This document shows, piece by piece, positions 51,098 to 64,000 of a stretch of DNA of 64,000 bases. A model generated the notes under the pieces. That model did no database searches, was not told the origin of the DNA, and worked only from the letters and a program-made list of their open reading frames with translations. The stretch comes from Streptomyces sp. CC53 (GTDB lineage Bacteria > Actinomycetota > Actinomycetes > Streptomycetales > Streptomycetaceae): positions 1-64,000 of the forward strand of contig NZ_MKXB01000220.1 of assembly GCF_001865245.1 (NCBI RefSeq), given 5' to 3'. Made by a program: the position numbers and the translations under genes. Each line of letters opens with the position of its first letter. Position 1 is the first letter of the stretch.

Positions 51098-51225
51098 CCC
51101 CCCGGGCCCGGCCCGCCGTGCGCGGGCGGTTCGGGGCCGGCGCCGGTTCCGGCCGCCGCGGCGGCCGGAACCCGGTCGGACGCGCCGGACCTGCCGGGCC
51201 GCCGCGGGGCTCGTACGCTCGGGAC

Positions 51226-52341
51226 ATGTCCGAGGTGTATGCGCCCCGCCGTGAAAGGCTCCGTGAGCGCTGCGCGGCCGGCGGATCCGCGGCGGTGCTC
51301 GTCTCCCGCCCCGCCAACGTCCGCTATCTCGCCGGAGGGGCCCCGCCCGGCGCCGCCCTTCTGCTGCACGCGGGAGGCGCGGAGCGGGACGTGCTGCTGT
51401 GCCCGCGGCCGCCCGTGGGGGACCCCGCCGAAGGCCGCGTGGACGAGGCGCTGCACGTCACCGTCCTGCCGCAGGCAGGAGGGGACGCCGCCGTGGCCGC
51501 GGCCGACCTCGCCGCCGGCAGCGGGGCCGACGTGCTGGCCGTCGAGGAGCACCACCTGAGCGTCGCCCGGTACCGTGCGCTCGGCTCCGTCGCGGACGGC
51601 CTGCGCCTCGCCGACCTCGGCACCGCCATCGAGCAGGAGCGGATCGTCAAGGACGACGAGGAGATCACCTGCCTCCGGATCGCCGCCGAGATCGCCGACC
51701 AGGCCCTCGGGGAGCTGCTGGAGTCCATCCTCGTGGGCCGCACCGAACGGCACCTCGCCCTGGAACTGGAGCGCCGCCTCGTCGACCACGGCGCCGACGG
51801 TCCCGCCTTCCCCACCTCCGTCGCCACCGGCCCGAACTCCGGCCGCGGCGGGCACCGGCCCTCGGACCGGCGCGTCGAGGAGGGCGACTTCCTCTCCGTG
51901 TGCCTGGGCGCCAACTACCGGGGCTACCGCTGCGAGATCGGCCGCACGTTCGTCATCGGCTCCACTCCCGCCGACTGGCAGATCGAGCTGTACGACCTCG
52001 TCTTCGCCGCGCAGCGGGCCGCCCGGGAGGCCCTCGCCCCCGGGACCCCCTGCCGTGACGTGGACCGCGCCGCCCGGCAGATCCTGGACGGAGCCGGATA
52101 CGGGGAGGGCCTGGCGCACTCCCTCGGGCACGGGGTGGGGCTGGAAATCGAGGAGGACCCGCAGCTCTCCCCGTCCGCCATGAGTAAACTGGACGCTTGT
52201 GTGCCGGTCACCGTCGAACCAGGAGTCCACCTCCCGGGACGGGGCGGAGTCCGGATCGATGACACGCTCGTCGTGCGCCAGGAGGCGGACGGCGGACCCG
52301 AGCTACTCACCATCACGACCAAGGAGCTGCTCGCGCTGTAG
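51226..52341 (+). CDS. Aminopeptidase P-like (M24) protein with substituted metal ligands
   Basis: A 371-residue protein with creatinase-type N-domain (about 1-130) and pita-bread M24 domain. The M24 fold is clear, but the dinuclear metal ligands differ from the usual D-D-H-E-E. '[22 protein letters not shown]' has Cys and Glu where Asp and Asp are expected, '[13 protein letters not shown]' keeps the His, '[10 protein letters not shown]' keeps the first Glu, and 'RIDDTLVV' has Asp for the last Glu. Xaa-Pro peptidase activity is therefore doubtful. Start ATG 51226 sits close to a possible -10 (TACGCT), so the message may be leaderless. It precedes efp and nusB, as aminopeptidase P homologues often do. 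Confidence 0.85.
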   Translation: MSEVYAPRRERLRERCAAGGSAAVLVSRPANVRYLAGGAPPGAALLLHAGGAERDVLLCPRPPVGDPAEGRVDEALHVTVLPQAGGDAAVAAADLAAGSGADVLAVEEHHLSVARYRALGSVADGLRLADLGTAIEQERIVKDDEEITCLRIAAEIADQALGELLESILVGRTERHLALELERRLVDHGADGPAFPTSVATGPNSGRGGHRPSDRRVEEGDFLSVCLGANYRGYRCEIGRTFVIGSTPADWQIELYDLVFAAQRAAREALAPGTPCRDVDRAARQILDGAGYGEGLAHSLGHGVGLEIEEDPQLSPSAMSKLDACVPVTVEPGVHLPGRGGVRIDDTLVVRQEADGGPELLTITTKELLAL

Positions 52342-52408
52342 CCGGCGCGCCGCACGAGAGACCTTTTCCTCGGTCGTCCACAGCGTCAGTCCAGGAGATT
52401 CCGCAACC

Positions 52409-52975
52409 GTGGCCACCACGAACGACCTCAAGAACGGCATGGTGCTCAAGCTCGACAACGACCAGCTCTGGTCCGTCGTCGAGTTCCAGCACGTCAAGCC
52501 CGGCAAGGGCCCGGCCTTCGTGCGCACCAAGCTCAAGAACGTGCTCTCCGGCAAGATCGTCGACAAGACCTTCAACGCCGGTGTCAAGGTCGAGACGGCC
52601 ACCGTCGACCGCCGTGACATGCAGTTCTCGTACATGGACGGCGACTACTTCGTCTTCATGGACATGCAGACCTACGACCAGCTGCACGTCGCCCGCGCCG
52701 CCGTCGGCGACGCCGCGAACTTCCTCATCGAGGGCTTCACCGCCACCGTCGCCACCCACGAGGGCGAGGTGCTGTACGTCGAGCTGCCGGCCGCCGTCGA
52801 GCTCGTCATCAAGGAGACGGAGCCGGGCGTCCAGGGCGACCGCTCCACCGGCGGCACCAAGCCCGCCATCCTGGAGACCGGCCACCAGATCCAGGTCCCC
52901 CTCTTCATCACCACCGGTGAGAAGATCAAGGTCGACACCCGCACGAGCGACTACCTCGGCCGGGTGAACAGCTAA
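52409..52975 (+). CDS. efp: Elongation factor P
   Basis: A 188-residue EF-P that rescues ribosomes stalled at polyproline. The tip loop is 'KPGKGPAF' (PGKGP about 31-35, Lys33), the palindromic form described for actinobacterial EF-P that works without modification, and no modification enzyme is encoded nearby. The three beta-barrel domains include '[18 protein letters not shown]' and the C-terminal '[14 protein letters not shown]'. GTG 52409 follows CAGGAGATT. The TAA stop is 2 bp before the nusB start. Many proteins in this window have Pro-rich stretches that would need EF-P. Confidence 0.96.
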   Translation: MATTNDLKNGMVLKLDNDQLWSVVEFQHVKPGKGPAFVRTKLKNVLSGKIVDKTFNAGVKVETATVDRRDMQFSYMDGDYFVFMDMQTYDQLHVARAAVGDAANFLIEGFTATVATHEGEVLYVELPAAVELVIKETEPGVQGDRSTGGTKPAILETGHQIQVPLFITTGEKIKVDTRTSDYLGRVNS

Positions 52976-52977
52976 CC

Positions 52978-53406
52978 GTGGCTGCCCGCAACAAGGCCCG
53001 CAAGCGCGCCTTCCAGATCCTCTTCGAGGCCGACCAGCGCGGGGCCTCCGCGCAGGAGGTCCTCGCGGACTGGATCCGGCACGCGCGGTCCGACGACCGG
53101 CAGCCGCCGGTCAACGAGTACACGATGGAGCTGGTCGAGGGATACGCGCAGCAGGCGCGGCGCATCGACGAGCTCATCGCCACCTACGCGGTGGGCTGGA
53201 CGCTGGACCGGATGCCGGTCGTCGACCGCAACATCCTGCGCCTCGGCACGTACGAGCTGGTCTGGGTCGACACGGTGCCGGACGCCGTGGCGATCGACGA
53301 GGCGGTGCAGCTGGCGAAGGAGTTCTCGACGGACGAGTCGCCGTCCTTCGTGAACGGACTCCTGGCCCGGTTCAAGGACCTGAAGCCCGGCATCCGCCGC
53401 GACTGA
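52978..53406 (+). CDS. nusB: Transcription antitermination protein NusB
   Basis: A 142-residue all-helical protein that binds boxA RNA with S10 during rRNA transcription. 'ARNKARKRAFQILFEADQRG' (about 3-22) carries the arginine-rich RNA-binding N-terminus. 'TLDRMPVVDRNILRLGTYEL' and 'AIDEAVQLAKEFSTDESPSFVNGLL' are typical. GTG 52978 lies 3 bp after efp. A terminator follows. Confidence 0.95.
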   Translation: MAARNKARKRAFQILFEADQRGASAQEVLADWIRHARSDDRQPPVNEYTMELVEGYAQQARRIDELIATYAVGWTLDRMPVVDRNILRLGTYELVWVDTVPDAVAIDEAVQLAKEFSTDESPSFVNGLLARFKDLKPGIRRD

Positions 53407-53447
53407 CCGCCGCGCCCGGCCCGCCCACCGGCCAGGCCCGCACCCGC

Positions 53448-53487
53448 CCGAAGGGCCCGCCGCGCATCGCGCCAGCGGGCCCTTCGG
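53448..53487 (+). terminator. Hairpin terminator after nusB
   Basis: CCGAAGGGCCCGC (53448-53460) pairs perfectly with GCGGGCCCTTCGG (53475-53487), loop 14, 41 bp after the stop. Confidence 0.75.
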
Positions 53488-53617
53488 CGTACCGGTCCCT
53501 CATGCGGGCACCCGGCCGGCCCGTGGCGCCCTGCGGTGCCCCCACAGCGCCCCAGGCAGCCCCAGGGGTCACAGAGCGGCCCAGTGGACGTCCCACGGGC
53601 CGCGGCGGGCCCGCTGA

Positions 53618-54050
53618 CGGTACGGCCTCGCCCGCGCAGGGTTCGTCTGCTCGGGCATCGGCAGTCGGCTCGCCCCGTGGACGGCCCGGCTGTCGGGCGG
53701 CGGAGAGCGTGCGGTCCTCGTGAGCCTCGGTACGAGCGCGAGCGGCCTGCTTCTGCTCGGCGTCACCGCAGCATTCACCGGAGTCGGTCCGACGGCCCTC
53801 GCCGTCGTCGGCTACGGCCTGGTGTGCCCCGGGCCCGGCGCGGCGAAGCCGAGCGGGAACGACCTCCTGCACCGTCGTGTCACGCGTTCCGGCCGGGCCA
53901 CCGCCCTGACCGTCCAGTCCCTCGCCCTGCAACTGGCGGCAGCCCTCACGGGCTTGGTCATCAGCGCCCTGTCTCCGGGGCCGTTGCCCTGGGCTGCTGG
54001 GAGGCGCCGTGCTGCTCGCAGGAGCCCTCCTGTGGGCCCGTCCCAGCGGC
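53618..54050 (+). pseudogene. Decayed MFS transporter (C-terminal part, frameshifted)
   Basis: The 930-bp gap between nusB and bldD contains the remains of a major facilitator gene. After an in-frame TGA at 53615, the frame reads 'GIGSRLAPWTARLSGGGERA', 'LGTSASGLLLLGVTAAFTGVG', 'GAAKPSGNDLLHRRVTRSGRATALTVQSLALQLAAAL' and 'LVISALSPGPLPW'. Removing one G near 53993 lets the same sequence continue as 'LLGGAVLLAGALLWARP', the expected last membrane helix. The N-terminal half is missing. Sequences 53488-53617 and 54051-54257 show no recognisable gene. Confidence 0.7.
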
Positions 54051-54257
54051 TGCGCCCGCACTCCGGCAGTCACGCCCGAGCCGCGCACGACCAGGGCGAC
54101 CCCCACGACGAGCACCGGCGGCTGCGACACCCGCCGGGAGCATGCCGGCCCGTGGCGCCGGGCCGACCCGAAGATCCCGGCAGGCGTACTGCGGCCCGGC
54201 CGTCCGAGGGCGCGGGGGCCCGGTGGGCGGTGGGGCGGCAGCACCCGGCGGGAAACA

Positions 54258-54297
54258 CCGGAGGGTGGTCCCGGAACACTCCGGGACCACCCTCCGG
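54258..54297 (-). terminator. Hairpin terminator after bldD
   Basis: CCGGAGGGTGGTCCCGGA (54258-54275) pairs perfectly with TCCGGGACCACCCTCCGG (54280-54297), loop ACAC. It lies 41 bp past the minus-strand bldD stop. Confidence 0.8.
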
Positions 54298-54338
54298 CGG
54301 CAACGTTTCTGCTGGTGCGGGGCAGAGGCCGAACGGCC

Positions 54339-54839
54339 TCAGCTCTCCTCGTGGGCGACCGCGCGGCGTGCGTCCGCGTCCAGCACGCCCCAGCTGATCA
54401 GCTGCTCGGTCAGGACCGACGGCGACTGGTCGTAGATGACCGCGAGGGTGCGCAGGTCGTCCTGGCGGATCGACAGGACCTTGCCGTTGTAGTCGCCGCG
54501 CTGCGACTGGATCGTCGCCGCGTAGCGCTGCAGCGGGCCGGCCTTCTCGGCGGGCACGTGGGCCAGGCGCTCCAGGTCCAGGACGAGCTTCGGCGGCGGC
54601 TCGGCGGCGCCCCCCGGCGTGGTGCCCGGCAGCAGCTCCTGCACCGGGACGCCGTAGAAGTCGGCCAGCTCGGCGAGGCGCTGCACGGTCACGGCACGGT
54701 CGCCGCGCTCGTACGAACCGACCACGACGGCCTTCCAGCGGCCCTGGGACTTCTCCTCCACACCGTGGAGGGAGAGGCCCTGCTGGGTGCGGATGGCACG
54801 GAGCTTGGCCCCGAGCTGTTTGGCGTATTCGCTGGACAT
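54339..54839 (-). CDS. bldD: Developmental master regulator BldD
   Basis: A 166-residue repressor that, dimerised by tetrameric cyclic di-GMP, blocks sporulation genes during vegetative growth. The N-terminal XRE-type helix-turn-helix (about 5-68) contains 'AKLRAIRTQQGLSLHGVEEKS' and 'SYERGDRAVTVQRLAELADFY'. The C-terminal domain keeps the cyclic di-GMP signature RxD-x8-RxxD exactly (R114, D116, R125, D128 in 'QRGDYNGKVLSIRQDD'). GGGAG precedes ATG 54839. The gene is monocistronic, divergent from pyrR, with a palindrome in its promoter that fits autoregulation. Confidence 0.96.
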   Translation of the reverse strand: MSSEYAKQLGAKLRAIRTQQGLSLHGVEEKSQGRWKAVVVGSYERGDRAVTVQRLAELADFYGVPVQELLPGTTPGGAAEPPPKLVLDLERLAHVPAEKAGPLQRYAATIQSQRGDYNGKVLSIRQDDLRTLAVIYDQSPSVLTEQLISWGVLDADARRAVAHEES

Positions 54840-54886
54840 AGAGCTCCCTGGACACTGTGACGACGTGGCGGCTCCGCCGCGCTTTC

Positions 54887-54906
54887 GTAACTCACTGTGA
54901 GGTTAC
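54887..54906. promoter_or_regulatory. Candidate BldD operator upstream of bldD
   Basis: GTAACTCACTGTGAGGTTAC is a near-palindrome with central TCACTGTGA, built from the AGTGA/TCAC half-sites of the BldD consensus. It lies about 50 bp upstream of the bldD start, where autorepression is known in S. coelicolor. Confidence 0.55.
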
Positions 54907-54990
54907 GCAGCGTTACCTGGACCCGTCAAGCCGGACGGTCCGTACCGACCACCTTCCTGACCCTGGTACGGTGGGCGGCGCAAACCCAGA

Positions 54991-55617
<627 letters not shown>

Positions 55618-55853
55618 CAGCGGCGGCTCGCCGCACCGGCGCGCCCGCCCCGGACCACCGATCCCGGTCGGCGGAATGGCTCCGGCCCCACGCCGTCCGG
55701 CACCCGGCCGCACGCCCGCCCCGACCGCCCACGCCCTCCCGCCCCGGACAGCGCCCCCGTGCGCCCCGGACCGGGACGGCCCCACCGCGGCCACCCGGCC
55801 CTGCCGCGACCGGCCCACGGAACCGAGCGACCTCCCACCCAGAGAGACCCCCG

Positions 55854-56822
55854 ATGAAGCGCCACCTCATCTCGGCCGCCGACCTCACCCGCGACGACGC
55901 CGTCCTCATCCTCGACACCGCGGAGGAGATGGCCCGGGTCGCCGACCGGCCGATCAAGAAGCTCCCCACCCTGCGCGGCCGGACCGTCTGCAACCTCTTC
56001 TTCGAGGACTCCACCCGCACCCGCATCTCCTTCGAAGCGGCCGAGAAGCGGCTCTCCGCCGACGTCATCAACTTCGCGGCCAAGGGCTCCAGCGTCTCCA
56101 AGGGCGAGTCCCTCAAGGACACCGCGCAGACCCTGGAGGCCATGGGCGTCGACGCCGTCGTCATCCGGCACAGCGCCTCCGGCGCGCCCTACCGGCTCGC
56201 CACCTCCGGCTGGATCGACGCCCCCGTCATCAACGCGGGCGACGGCACGCACCAGCACCCCACGCAGGCCCTGCTCGACGCCTTCACCGTGCGCCGCCGT
56301 CTCGTCGGACCGGACGCCGGGCTCGGCCAGGACCTCTCCGGCAAGCGCATCACCCTCGTCGGCGACGTCCTGCACAGCCGGGTCGCCCGCTCCAACGTGG
56401 ACCTGCTGCACACGCTCGGCGCCGAGGTCACCCTCGTCGCCCCGCCGACCCTCGTGCCCGTCGGCGTCGACGCCTGGCCGTGCGAGGTCTCGTACGACCT
56501 CGACGCCGTCCTCCCGAAGTCGGACGCCGTGATGATGCTGCGCGTCCAGCGGGAACGCATGAACGCGGCGTTCTTCCCGACCGAGCGCGAGTACTCCCGC
56601 CGCTACGGCCTCGACGCCGACCGGATGGCGCGGATGCCGGAGCACGCCGTCGTCATGCACCCCGGCCCCATGGTCCGCGGCATGGAGATCACCGCCGAGG
56701 TCGCCGACTCGCCCCGCTGCACCGTCGTGGAGCAGGTCGCCAACGGCGTGTCCATCCGCATGGCCGTCCTCTACCTGCTGCTGGGCGGCAACGAGCCCGC
56801 AGTCACCAGCCCTTCCGCCTAG
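55854..56822 (+). CDS. pyrB: Aspartate carbamoyltransferase catalytic subunit
   Basis: A 322-residue enzyme joining carbamoyl phosphate and aspartate. Motifs: '[18 protein letters not shown]' (carbamoyl-phosphate site, about 50-67), '[11 protein letters not shown]', '[19 protein letters not shown]' and '[13 protein letters not shown]'. No regulatory pyrI is present. ATG 55854 was chosen because relatives start MKRHLISA; the long open frame upstream is proline-rich shadow across the pyrR-pyrB gap (55618-55853). pyrC follows after 30 bp. Confidence 0.96.
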   Translation: MKRHLISAADLTRDDAVLILDTAEEMARVADRPIKKLPTLRGRTVCNLFFEDSTRTRISFEAAEKRLSADVINFAAKGSSVSKGESLKDTAQTLEAMGVDAVVIRHSASGAPYRLATSGWIDAPVINAGDGTHQHPTQALLDAFTVRRRLVGPDAGLGQDLSGKRITLVGDVLHSRVARSNVDLLHTLGAEVTLVAPPTLVPVGVDAWPCEVSYDLDAVLPKSDAVMMLRVQRERMNAAFFPTEREYSRRYGLDADRMARMPEHAVVMHPGPMVRGMEITAEVADSPRCTVVEQVANGVSIRMAVLYLLLGGNEPAVTSPSA

Positions 56823-56852
56823 CCCGCCCCGTACCGAGGAGACGTACGACCC

Positions 56853-58139
56853 ATGAGCAAGACCCTGATCCGTGGTGCGAAGGTCCTCGGCGGCGACGCC
56901 CAGGACGTCCTCGTCGACGGCGAGACCATCGCCCAGGCCGGGACCGGCCTCGACGCGGACGGCGCCACCGTCGTCGAGGCGGAGGGCCTGATCCTGCTGC
57001 CCGGCCTCGTCGACCTGCACACCCACCTGCGCGAGCCGGGCCGCGAGGACTCCGAGACCGTCCTCACCGGCACCCGCGCCGCCGCCTCCGGCGGCTACAC
57101 CGCCGTGTTCGCCATGGCCAACACCTTCCCCGTCGCCGACACCGCCGGCGTCGTCGAGCAGGTCTACCGCCTCGGCCGCGAGCACGGCTACTGCGACGTC
57201 CAGCCCATCGGCGCCGTCACCGTCGGCCTGGAGGGCAGGAAGCTCGCCGAGCTCGGCGCCATGCACGAGTCCGCCGCCGGCGTCACCGTCTTCTCCGACG
57301 ACGGCAAGTGCGTCGACGACGCCCAGATCATGCGCCGTGCCCTGGAGTACGTGAAGGCGTTCGGCGGCGTCATCGCCCAGCACGCCCAGGAGCCCCGCCT
57401 CACCGAGGGCGCCGAGATGAACGAGGGCGTCGTCTCCGCCGAGCTCGGACTCGGCGGCTGGCCCGCCGTCGCCGAGGAGTCGATCATCGCCCGCGACGTG
57501 CTGCTCGCCGAGCACGTCGGCTCCCGCGTCCACATCTGCCACCTGTCGACCGCCGGGTCCGTCGAGATCGTCCGGTGGGCCAAGTCCCGCGGCATCGACG
57601 TCACCGCCGAGGTCACCCCGCACCACCTCCTCCTGACCGACGAGCTGGTCCGGACGTACAACCCGGTCTACAAGGTGAACCCGCCGCTGCGCACCGAGCG
57701 CGACGTCATGGCACTGCGCGAGGCCCTCGCCGACGGCACCATCGACATCGTGGCCACCGACCACGCCCCGCACCCGCACGAGGACAAGGACTGTGAGTGG
57801 GCCGCCGCCGCCATGGGCATGGTCGGCCTGGAGACCGCGCTGTCCGTCGTCCAGCACACCATGATCGAGACCGGGCTGCTGGACTGGTCCGGTGTCGCCG
57901 ACCGCATGTCCTTCAGCCCCGCCAGGATCGGCGGCGCCACCGGCCACGGACGGCCCGTCTCGGCTGGTGAGCCCGCCAACCTGACGCTGGTCGATCCGGC
58001 ATACCGTGGAACCGTGGACCCCGCGGGCTTCGCGTCCCGCAGCCGCAACACCCCCTACGAGGGGCGCGAGCTGCCGGGCCGCGTCACCCACACCTTCCTG
58101 CGGGGCCGCGCCACGCTCATGGACGGGAAGCTCGCGTGA
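56853..58139 (+). CDS. pyrC: Dihydroorotase, type I
   Basis: A 428-residue amidohydrolase. Zinc ligands are visible in '[15 protein letters not shown]' (HxH near 59-61), 'SDDGKCV', '[12 protein letters not shown]', '[12 protein letters not shown]' and '[11 protein letters not shown]' (Asp). The length and 'HTHLREPG' mark the class I form. GAGGAGAC precedes ATG 56853. The stop overlaps the start of the PH-like gene (GTGA). Confidence 0.96.
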   Translation: MSKTLIRGAKVLGGDAQDVLVDGETIAQAGTGLDADGATVVEAEGLILLPGLVDLHTHLREPGREDSETVLTGTRAAASGGYTAVFAMANTFPVADTAGVVEQVYRLGREHGYCDVQPIGAVTVGLEGRKLAELGAMHESAAGVTVFSDDGKCVDDAQIMRRALEYVKAFGGVIAQHAQEPRLTEGAEMNEGVVSAELGLGGWPAVAEESIIARDVLLAEHVGSRVHICHLSTAGSVEIVRWAKSRGIDVTAEVTPHHLLLTDELVRTYNPVYKVNPPLRTERDVMALREALADGTIDIVATDHAPHPHEDKDCEWAAAAMGMVGLETALSVVQHTMIETGLLDWSGVADRMSFSPARIGGATGHGRPVSAGEPANLTLVDPAYRGTVDPAGFASRSRNTPYEGRELPGRVTHTFLRGRATLMDGKLA

Positions 58140-58720
58140 CCACCACTCTCCTCCTGCTCGCCGCCGACGAACCCCGCTCGGCGGAGGTGACCGACTGGGC
58201 CGCCCGGCTCGGCTGGGTCGCGGGACTGCTGCTCTTCATCGCCCTCGTGTACTGGCTGATGCGCCAGGGCTGGAAGTGGCGCGGCAGCCTCCAGTCCGCC
58301 CTGCCGGAGCTCCCGGGCATGCCGGAAGCCCCCGGCGAGGCCAGACTGAGCATGAGCGGCCGCTACCACGGGTCCACCACCGCCGGGCAGTGGCTCGACC
58401 GGATCGTGGCCCACGGGCTCGGTACCCGCAGCCGCGCCGAGCTCACGCTCACCGACGCCGGCCTCCACGTGGCACGGCCCGGGGCGGACGACTTCTTCGT
58501 CCCCGCCGGCCGGCTGCGCGGGGCCCGGCTCGACAAGGGCATCGCGGGCAAGGTCCTCGCCGAGGGCGGCCTGCTGGTCGTCACCTGGGAGCACGGAGGA
58601 CAGCTGATCGACTCCGGCTTCCGCTCCGACCGGGCCGCGGAGCACACCGACTGGGTCGAGGCCCTCGACTCCATGACCGACACGCACACCAAGAACGACA
58701 CGGAAGGCGCCGCACGATGA
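58136..58720 (+). CDS. Membrane protein with PH-like domain, inside the pyr operon
   Basis: A 194-residue protein with an N-terminal membrane helix ([20 protein letters not shown], about 25-44) and a cytoplasmic PH-like beta domain ('[59 protein letters not shown]'). The gene between pyrC and carA is conserved in actinobacteria (Rv1382 in M. tuberculosis), but no role in pyrimidine synthesis is known. GTG overlaps the pyrC stop and its own stop overlaps the carA ATG, so its expression is tied to both enzymes. Confidence 0.88.
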   Translation: MTTTLLLLAADEPRSAEVTDWAARLGWVAGLLLFIALVYWLMRQGWKWRGSLQSALPELPGMPEAPGEARLSMSGRYHGSTTAGQWLDRIVAHGLGTRSRAELTLTDAGLHVARPGADDFFVPAGRLRGARLDKGIAGKVLAEGGLLVVTWEHGGQLIDSGFRSDRAAEHTDWVEALDSMTDTHTKNDTEGAAR

Positions 58721-59848
58721 CGACCTCCTCTAGGGGGACCAGGACCCCCGCCGTACTCGTCCTGGAGGACGGTCGCGCCTTCCGCGGCCGCGCCTACGGG
58801 GCCGTGGGGGAGACCTTCGGTGAGGCCGTCTTCTCCACCGGCATGACCGGCTACCAGGAGACCCTGACCGACCCCTCGTACCACCGCCAGGTCGTCGTCA
58901 TGACCGCCCCGCACGTGGGCAACACCGGCGTCAACGACGAGGACCCCGAGTCCGCCCGCATCTGGGTCTCCGGCTACGTGGTCCGCGACCCCGCCCGCAC
59001 CCCCTCCAACTGGCGCGCCACGCGCTCCCTCGACGAGGAGCTGGAGCGGCAGGGCGTCGTCGGCATCAGCGGCGTCGACACCCGCGCCCTCACCCGCCAC
59101 CTGCGTGAGCGCGGGGCGATGCGGGTCGGCATCTTCTCCGGCGACGCCGTCCTCGGCGACGACGAGATGCTCGCCAAGGTGCAGGCGCAGCCCCAGATGA
59201 AGGGCGCCGACCTGTCCGCCGAGGTCGCCACCTCCGAGCCGTACGTCGTCCCCGCGATCGGCGGGAAGAAGTTCACCGTCGCCGCGATCGACCTCGGCAT
59301 CAAGGGCATGACCCCGCAGCGGATGGCCGAGCGCGGCATCGAGGTGCACGTGCTGCCCGCCACCGCCACCGCCGACGACGTCTACGCCGTCAACCCCGAC
59401 GGGGTGTTCTTCTCCAACGGCCCCGGCGACCCCGCCACCGCCGACCACCCGGTCTCCGTCATGCGGGCCGTGCTGGAGCGGAAGACGCCGCTGTTCGGCA
59501 TCTGCTTCGGCAACCAGATCCTCGGCCGCGCCCTCGGCTTCGGCACGTACAAGCTGAAGTACGGCCACCGCGGCATCAACCAGCCCGTGCAGGACCGGAC
59601 CACCGGCAGGGTCGAGGTCACCGCGCACAACCACGGCTTCGCCGTCGACGCGCCGCTCGACGCGGTGTCCGACACCCCCTACGGCCGCGCCGAGGTCTCC
59701 CACGTGTGCCTCAACGACAACGTGGTGGAGGGCCTCCGGCTGCTCGACCAGCCGGCCTTCAGCGTCCAGTACCACCCCGAGGCGGCCGCCGGCCCGCACG
59801 ACGCCGCCTACCTGTTCGACCGCTTCACCGCCCTGATGGAGGCCGAGC

Positions 59849-59856
<8 letters not shown>
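58717..59856 (+). CDS. carA: Carbamoyl-phosphate synthase small subunit (glutaminase)
   Basis: A 379-residue subunit that releases ammonia from glutamine for CarB. The N-terminal domain has '[33 protein letters not shown]'. The class I amidotransferase domain has the nucleophile in '[16 protein letters not shown]' (Cys about 266) and the His/Glu in '[15 protein letters not shown]' (about 351-353). The nucleophile elbow reads GICFGNQ rather than the usual GICLGHQ. ATG overlaps the upstream stop and the end overlaps carB by 8 bp. Confidence 0.96.
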
Positions 59857-63157
<3,301 letters not shown>

Positions 63158-63168
63158 CAGCCCGACCC

Positions 63169-63199
63169 GAGGGGGACACCGGAACCCGGTGTCCCCCTC
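63169..63199 (+). terminator. Hairpin between carB and pyrD
   Basis: GAGGGGGACACCGG (63169-63182) pairs with CCGGTGTCCCCCTC (63186-63199), 14 bp, loop 3. It ends 20 bp before the pyrD ATG, so it could act as terminator, attenuator, or barrier at the pyrD ribosome-binding region. Confidence 0.65.
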
Positions 63200-63219
63200 C
63201 TCATGAGGACACCACTTCG

Positions 63220-64000
63220 ATGTACGCATTGTTCTTCCGGCTCGTCTTCCGGTGGATGGACCCCGAGCGGGCTCACCACGCGGCCGTCCGCTGGATCCGC
63301 CTCACCGCCCGCGTCCCCGTCCTGCGCACCTTCGTCGCGGCCTGGTTCGCCCCGCGCCGCAAGGAGCTGCGGACCCAGGCCCTGGGCCTGCGCTTCCACA
63401 GCCCCTTCGGACTCGCCGCGGGCTTCGACAAGAACGCCGTCGCCGTCGACGGCCTGGCCATGCTGGGCTTCGACCACGTCGAGATCGGCACGGTCACCGG
63501 CGAGCCGCAGCCCGGCAACCCCAAGAAGCGCCTCTTCCGCCTCGTACCGGACCGGGCGCTCATCAACCGCATGGGCTTCAACAACGAGGGCTCGGCCGCC
63601 GTGGCCCGGCGCCTGGAGGAGCGGCGCCCGGTGTTCCGCACCGTCCTCGGCGTCAACATCGGCAAGACCAAGATCGTGCCGGAGTCCGAGGCCGTCGGCG
63701 ACTACGTGAAGTCGACGCAGCGGCTCGCCCCCCACGCGGACTACCTCGTCGTGAACGTGTCGTCGCCGAACACCCCGGGACTCCGCGACCTCCAGGCGGT
63801 GGAGCACCTGCGCCCGCTGCTCACCGCGGTCCGCGAGGCCGCCGACCGCGCGGTCACCGGCCGGCGCGTCCCCCTCCTGGTGAAGATCGCCCCCGACCTG
63901 GCGGACGAGGACGTCGACGCGGTCGCCGACCTGGCCGTCGAGCTCGGCCTGGACGGCGTCATCGCCACGAACACCACGATCGCCCGCGAGGGACTCGGCC
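63220..64000 (+). CDS. pyrD: Dihydroorotate dehydrogenase (quinone), class 2, 5' part (cut by right edge)
   Basis: The first 260 codons are present and the frame is open at the right edge. It begins [20 protein letters not shown], the membrane-associating N-terminus of class 2 enzymes, followed by '[38 protein letters not shown]' (FMN barrel start, about 58-95), '[12 protein letters not shown]'-type sequence ([12 protein letters not shown]), 'LGVNIGKTK', '[19 protein letters not shown]' with the catalytic Ser, and '[15 protein letters not shown]'. It oxidises dihydroorotate to orotate with quinone. ATG 63220 has GAGGAC upstream within the segment after the hairpin. Confidence 0.93.
   Translation, partial: MYALFFRLVFRWMDPERAHHAAVRWIRLTARVPVLRTFVAAWFAPRRKELRTQALGLRFHSPFGLAAGFDKNAVAVDGLAMLGFDHVEIGTVTGEPQPGNPKKRLFRLVPDRALINRMGFNNEGSAAVARRLEERRPVFRTVLGVNIGKTKIVPESEAVGDYVKSTQRLAPHADYLVVNVSSPNTPGLRDLQAVEHLRPLLTAVREAADRAVTGRRVPLLVKIAPDLADEDVDAVADLAVELGLDGVIATNTTIAREGLG

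Noticed and set aside
55618-55853. Small Pro-rich gene between pyrR and pyrB
   Set aside because: Frames are low complexity and lack a start with ribosome-binding site; treated as untranslated spacer.

Overview
The window is chromosomal DNA from a high-GC actinomycete, almost certainly a Streptomyces. Coding DNA has strong third-position G/C, GTG and TTG starts are common, and bldD, a long bifunctional relA and a phosphatidylinositol-mannoside cluster are present. From memory, the gene order runs parallel to the S. coelicolor SCO1482-SCO1532 region. Most of the window is core metabolism and information processing, and nearly every gene lies in a translationally coupled run (ATGA, GTGA or TGATG overlaps).

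Layout. 1-4800: N-terminal part of a large membrane protein (minus, cut by the left edge), an SRPBCC protein, tRNA-Val(CAC), a DEDDh exonuclease, and a coupled DUF4365/unknown pair. 4911-7596: thrS and a HIT-family Ap4A-phosphorylase-like gene. 7593-8764: an IS630-type element inserted exactly at the HIT stop codon. It carries a NADAR gene, and its transposase has lost the catalytic core. 8804-12844 (minus): a membrane protein and an EF-G2-type GTPase. 13153-17170: pgsA, acyltransferase and pimA (phosphatidylinositol mannoside pathway) and a small membrane protein. 17397-22212: pdxST (vitamin B6), a YebC-type regulator and ruvCAB. 22426-29207: yajC-secD-secF (Sec export), apt, relA (stringent response). 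29298-31547 (minus): a DUF349 protein and a membrane-anchored cyclophilin. 31702-35919: metallo-hydrolase, hisS, VKOR-type membrane protein, rarA. 35947-37535: an iron-box-associated DUF2470 gene divergent from rpsD. 37624-39768 (minus): a STAND-type ATPase. 39947-46534: DUF948, DUF6167, alaS, ruvX, mltG, aroE. 46908-50129: aroC-aroK-aroB-aroQ (shikimate pathway). 50264-53406: a P-loop protein, a peptidase-like protein with altered metal ligands, efp, nusB. 53618-54050: decayed MFS transporter. 54339-54839 (minus): bldD. 55039-64000: pyrR-pyrB-pyrC-(PH-like)-carA-carB-pyrD, the de novo pyrimidine operon, preceded by a PyrR-type RNA site that overlaps the pyrR ribosome-binding site; pyrD runs off the right edge.

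The accessory or unusual parts are the IS630/NADAR insertion, the two decayed loci (MFS remnant, DUF6193-like fragment), an iron box in the rpsD/DUF2470 intergenic region, and several conserved but poorly understood proteins. No CRISPR array, prophage or rRNA was seen. Starts were chosen from ribosome-binding sites, overlaps and family lengths. All family assignments come from recognition of motifs, not from a database search.
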